A DNA stretch of 32,272 bases from CG2-30-36-39 sp964433225 (GTDB taxonomy: Bacteria; Patescibacteriota; Microgenomatia; UBA1400; PJMF01), in the NCBI GenBank assembly GCA_964433225.1, contig CAYSQA010000007.1, positions 1-32,272 of the forward strand, in the 5' to 3' direction. This document shows positions 29,837 to 32,272 of this stretch, piece after piece. A program made the position numbers and the translations under genes. The notes under the pieces were generated by a model. It was given only the letters and a program-made list of their open reading frames with translations, did no database searches and was not told where the DNA came from. Every line of letters begins with the position of its first letter. Position 1 is the first letter of the stretch.

Positions 29837-31456
29837 ATGGCAAAACAACTTTTATTTGGTGATCAAGCTAGACAAAAAATGTTGTCTGGAATTACTCAGT
29901 TAGCTCAAGCAGTGACAACTACTTTGGGTCCTAAAGGACGCAATGTGGCTTTGGATAAAACTTGGGGAGCTCCTAACGTAATTCATGATGGCGTTTCTGT
30001 AGCCAAAGAAATTGAGCTTGAAGACAAATTTGAAAACATGGGTGCTCAATTAGTCAAAGAAGCTGCTTCTAAGACTAATGATGTGGCTGGTGATGGCACC
30101 ACTACAGCTACCCTTTTGGCCTGGAAAATGAGTGAGATGGGGATGAAATATATCACTGCTGGCTCTAATCCAATGATCATGAAACGAGGAATTGATAAAG
30201 CAGTAGCTGCTGTGGTTAAGGAAATTCGCAAAGTAGCCAAACCAGTTAAAGAAAGTGATTGGGAAAAGGTAGCGACTATTTCTGCGCAAAATGAAGAAAT
30301 CGGCAAAAAAATCGCTGAAGCTCTTAAACTAGTGGGTAAAGATGGAGTGGTTGAGGTCGAAGAAGGTAAAACCATGGAGATCGAGATTCAACACAAAGAA
30401 GGGATGGAGTTTGATAAGGGTTATGCTTCTCCTTACTTTGTAACTGACTCTGAAAACATGGAGGCAGTAATTGAAGATCCCTTTATTTTGGTGACCGATC
30501 AAAAAATCACTAATATTAAAGAAATCTTGCCAGTACTCGAGCAAGTAGTGAATGCTGGTAAGGGCTTGGTAATGATTGCCGATGACATTGAGGGCGAGGC
30601 CTTAACTACATTAGTAGTTAACAAGCTTCGTGGTTCTTTCAAGGCTTTGCCAGTCAAAGCCCCTGGGTTTGGAGATCGTAGAAAAGCGATGTTGCAAGAC
30701 ATTGCTGTTTTAACTGGTGCAGACTTTATTAGTACCGAGACCGGTCGAGCTCTTAAAGATGTTACCATTGAATCACTGGGTCGAGCTGATAGTGTCAGAT
30801 GTACTAAAGACACCACTAGAATTGTGGGTGGTAAAGGTAGTAAGAATGATATTACGGCTAGAGTCGCTCAAATCGAGGCTGAAATTAAAAGCTCTACTTC
30901 TGAGTTTGACATTGAAAAACTTCAGGAAAGAAAAGCCCGTCTCACTGGTGGCGTAGCAGTGATCCAAGTGGGAGCTAGTACTGAGCTTGAGATGAAAAAT
31001 CTCCAAGAGCGAGTCAAAGACGCCAAGGAAGCGACTAAAGCCGCGATTGAAGATGGCATTATCCCTGGTGGTGGTGTGACTTTGCTAAGAACAACTAAGG
31101 TCCTTGAGGAACTTAAGACTGCCAGTGAAGATGAAAAAGCCGGTGTAGATTTAGTTAAATCAGTTTTGGCTGAACCGCTAAGAATGTTGGCCACTAACTC
31201 TGGTGAAGATGCTGGCTGGGTGGTTGGTCAAGTATTACAAAAAAACAGTAATACTTATGGTTTCAATGCGGTGACTAACAAGTTGGAAGACTTGGTTGAA
31301 GCAGGAGTGATTGAACCAGCCAAGGTAGCGATTTCTTCTTTAGAAAATGCTGCTTCCGTAGCTTCAATGATTTTGACCACAGAGTGTTTGGTTACTGATG
31401 TGCCCAAAGAAGAACCAGCCATGCCTGTTGGAGGTGGTATGCCTGGAATGATGTAA
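29837..31456 (+). CDS. groEL: Chaperonin GroEL
   Basis: A 539-residue protein that forms the folding chamber with GroES, using ATP. The N-terminus MAKQLLFGDQARQKMLSGITQLAQAVTTTLGPKGRNVALDK is typical; ATPase motif VAGDGTTTATLLA, hinge and apical segments follow, with GGGVTLLR near residue 411 and the C-terminal repeat MPVGGGMPGMM (GGM tail). AAGGAGG 8 nt before the ATG is the strongest Shine-Dalgarno in the window. It forms an operon with groES and ends at a terminator. Confidence 0.99.
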   Translation: MAKQLLFGDQARQKMLSGITQLAQAVTTTLGPKGRNVALDKTWGAPNVIHDGVSVAKEIELEDKFENMGAQLVKEAASKTNDVAGDGTTTATLLAWKMSEMGMKYITAGSNPMIMKRGIDKAVAAVVKEIRKVAKPVKESDWEKVATISAQNEEIGKKIAEALKLVGKDGVVEVEEGKTMEIEIQHKEGMEFDKGYASPYFVTDSENMEAVIEDPFILVTDQKITNIKEILPVLEQVVNAGKGLVMIADDIEGEALTTLVVNKLRGSFKALPVKAPGFGDRRKAMLQDIAVLTGADFISTETGRALKDVTIESLGRADSVRCTKDTTRIVGGKGSKNDITARVAQIEAEIKSSTSEFDIEKLQERKARLTGGVAVIQVGASTELEMKNLQERVKDAKEATKAAIEDGIIPGGGVTLLRTTKVLEELKTASEDEKAGVDLVKSVLAEPLRMLATNSGEDAGWVVGQVLQKNSNTYGFNAVTNKLEDLVEAGVIEPAKVAISSLENAASVASMILTTECLVTDVPKEEPAMPVGGGMPGMM

Positions 31457-31476
31457 AAAACATTGTTTTAAAATTG

Positions 31477-31503
31477 AAAAAGCCCCTGACAAGGGGCTTT
31501 TTT
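31477..31503 (+). terminator. Rho-independent terminator of groES-groEL
   Basis: AAAAAGCCCCT / AGGGGCTTTTT with tetraloop GACA is an 11-bp perfect stem with a T6 tract. Confidence 0.92.
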
Positions 31504-31538
31504 AGTTAATTAATGATTATGATTTATATCCTATAACA

Positions 31539-31567
31539 TTGACTATTTTGATATATTTTGTTATACT
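31539..31567 (+). promoter_or_regulatory. Promoter of the lipoprotein gene (TTGACT-N17-TGtTATACT)
   Basis: TTGACT (31539-31544), 17-bp spacer, TATACT (31562-31567) with an extended TGt. Transcription would start near 31574, immediately before the structured leader, leaving about 119 nt to the ATG. Confidence 0.75.
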
Positions 31568-31575
31568 GAAGTTCT

Positions 31576-31689
31576 GGTGAGTAATTTTCCGATGCCTTAG
31601 AGACGCTTGCTGTCTTTCCTGGCTAGGAAAGATAACTCGCTCTTTAAGATTGTTTGTGGAGAATTTTCACCAAGACTTTATGGAGGTGA
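31576..31689 (+). ncRNA. Structured 5' leader with candidate Shine-Dalgarno switch
   Basis: Three nested helices. P1: 31576-31590 with 31658-31671, 14 pairs (2 G-U) and one bulged base, closed by GGTGA/TCACC. P2: CTTAGAGA (31596-31603) with TCTTTAAG (31641-31648), 8 pairs with one G-U. P3: TCTTTCCT (31613-31620) with AGGAAAGA (31625-31632), perfect, loop GGCT. The 3' arm TCACC (31667-31671) can instead pair with GGTGA (31685-31689), which is part of the Shine-Dalgarno GGAGGTGA. P1 and the sequestering hairpin are mutually exclusive, as in a translational riboswitch platform. The ligand and family are unknown. Helices come from hand pairing only. Confidence 0.5.
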
Positions 31690-31692
31690 CTT

Positions 31693-32178
31693 ATGAAACG
31701 TCACTATTCTTTTTTGATTGTCTTGGGGGTAATGGTTTTCTTTGTTGCGGCTTGTAGTCCAACGTCGGAGGTAACTCCTCAGGTTGTGGCAACAGCCACT
31801 GCAACGGCAATGCCCGAACCGACCACCACCCCTCCAACCTCAGCACCCACCACTGGTGATTTGTATTGCCCTAAAGGTAATATGAGCACTGATTGGTGTG
31901 TTTGTGCGGTGATTGGTCCTGATGAAGGACCGATTGCTGCTTTGAGGAGGGAGTCTGGTACTGAACCTCACGAAATGGGAAGCATTTTGGGGCAAGTTGT
32001 TGAGATTCTTGTTTATGCAGAGGGGAATCCAAGCCGTATCGAGAGATATGACTGGGAAACCCTGCTAACGGTTTTCAATACAACCCTGCAACCAGGAGAT
32101 GTGGTTTGCGACGCTTATCGCTTCACCATCTCTGAAATGTACCCTAGCTTGGAGGTAATAGATTACCGGAACCCATAA
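31693..32178 (+). CDS. Predicted lipoprotein of unknown function
   Basis: A 161-residue protein. The signal peptide MKRHYSFLIVLGVMVFFVAAC has a lipobox (FVAAC, Cys21), so it is lipid-anchored if the cell has lipoprotein processing. A Thr/Ala/Pro-rich linker (about 23-53) leads to a compact domain with four Cys (YCPKG, WCVCAV, VVCDAY), suitable for disulfides. No family recognised. GGAGGTGA gives a strong Shine-Dalgarno. Base composition is visibly richer in GC than the neighbours, and the linker recalls lipoproteins of Chloroflexi-like bacteria, so recent transfer is possible. It has its own promoter, leader and terminator. Confidence 0.7.
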   Translation: MKRHYSFLIVLGVMVFFVAACSPTSEVTPQVVATATATAMPEPTTTPPTSAPTTGDLYCPKGNMSTDWCVCAVIGPDEGPIAALRRESGTEPHEMGSILGQVVEILVYAEGNPSRIERYDWETLLTVFNTTLQPGDVVCDAYRFTISEMYPSLEVIDYRNP

Positions 32179-32207
32179 AATAGCAAAACCACCACGACAA
32201 TCGAATA

Positions 32208-32233
32208 AAAAACCCGCCGAAAGGCGGGTTTTT
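32208..32233 (+). terminator. Rho-independent terminator of the lipoprotein gene
   Basis: AAAAACCCGCC / GGCGGGTTTTT with a GAAA tetraloop and T5. The GC-rich stem differs from other terminators here. Confidence 0.92.
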
Positions 32234-32272
32234 GCTGGGTTTTAAAGTATTTTGTACCAGGGGTGAGAGTTG

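Noticed and set aside
31576..31671. tRNA or tRNA-like gene in the lipoprotein leader
   Set aside because: No acceptor/T-arm pattern, no GTTCGA-type sequence, and the helices are nested rather than cloverleaf.
1..32272. CRISPR array, IS element, prophage or integron
   Set aside because: No regularly spaced direct repeats, transposase, integrase or att-like duplications were found by reading.

Overview
The window looks like a chromosomal segment of a Candidate Phyla Radiation (Patescibacteria) bacterium, most likely a Microgenomates-type lineage. This is an inference from content, not from a search: AT-rich DNA, dense small-genome packing, many short membrane proteins of unknown function, two class A penicillin-binding proteins with lysine-rich tails, a DUF5667-like protein, pilN/pilO-like genes next to an Fn3 surface protein, and a TsaC-TsaE fusion. 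TGA works as a stop (ends of cmk and tsaC-tsaE), so the TGA=Gly code of Gracilibacteria/Absconditabacteria is not in use.

Layout. 1-1275 (minus): a partial secreted protein, a two-TM protein and a bPH2-type membrane protein. 1348-2148 (plus): a membrane-anchored SurA-N-like chaperone. 2212-4407 (minus): lepA and rpsT. 4521-9538 (plus): murJ, a pilN/pilO-like assembly cluster and an Fn3 surface protein. 9483-13033 (minus): a GH18-like hydrolase and a first PBP1A. 13135-15484 (plus): a HEPN protein, a cytidylate-kinase-like protein with a variant P-loop, a degenerate CPBP-like membrane protein and a DUF5667-like protein. 15595-20751 (plus): nrdR and an adenosylcobalamin-dependent ribonucleotide reductase behind two NrdR boxes, then a second PBP1A whose cytoplasmic tail carries three AT-hook motifs. 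20748-28152 (minus): a tail-anchored peptide, cmk, a DUF5668-like protein, a GT-C-like membrane protein, smpB, a pseudophosphatase/beta-propeller protein, tsaD and a tsaC-tsaE fusion. 28243-32178 (plus): a hypothetical protein, an SPFH protein, groES with a cysteine-rich insertion, groEL, and a lipoprotein behind a structured leader.

Expression logic. About eleven start codons (ATG or GTG) lie only 6-13 nt downstream of a -10 hexamer, often an extended TGn-TATAAT, with no room for a Shine-Dalgarno. Leaderless translation seems to be the default here. groES, groEL, nrdJ and the terminal lipoprotein instead have purine-rich Shine-Dalgarno sites. This pattern was used to correct several starts. 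No stretch longer than 300 bases lacks a gene.

Main highlights: (1) a PBP1A with three AT-hooks on its cytoplasmic side; (2) a GroES whose roof hairpin is replaced by a segment with four Cys-Cys pairs; (3) a 96-nt nested RNA structure whose closing helix competes with the Shine-Dalgarno of a compositionally atypical lipoprotein gene; (4) the leaderless/led split; (5) a PP2C pseudophosphatase fused through a membrane segment to a propeller; (6) a HEPN/kinase gene pair. No rRNA, tRNA, CRISPR array, IS element or prophage was seen.
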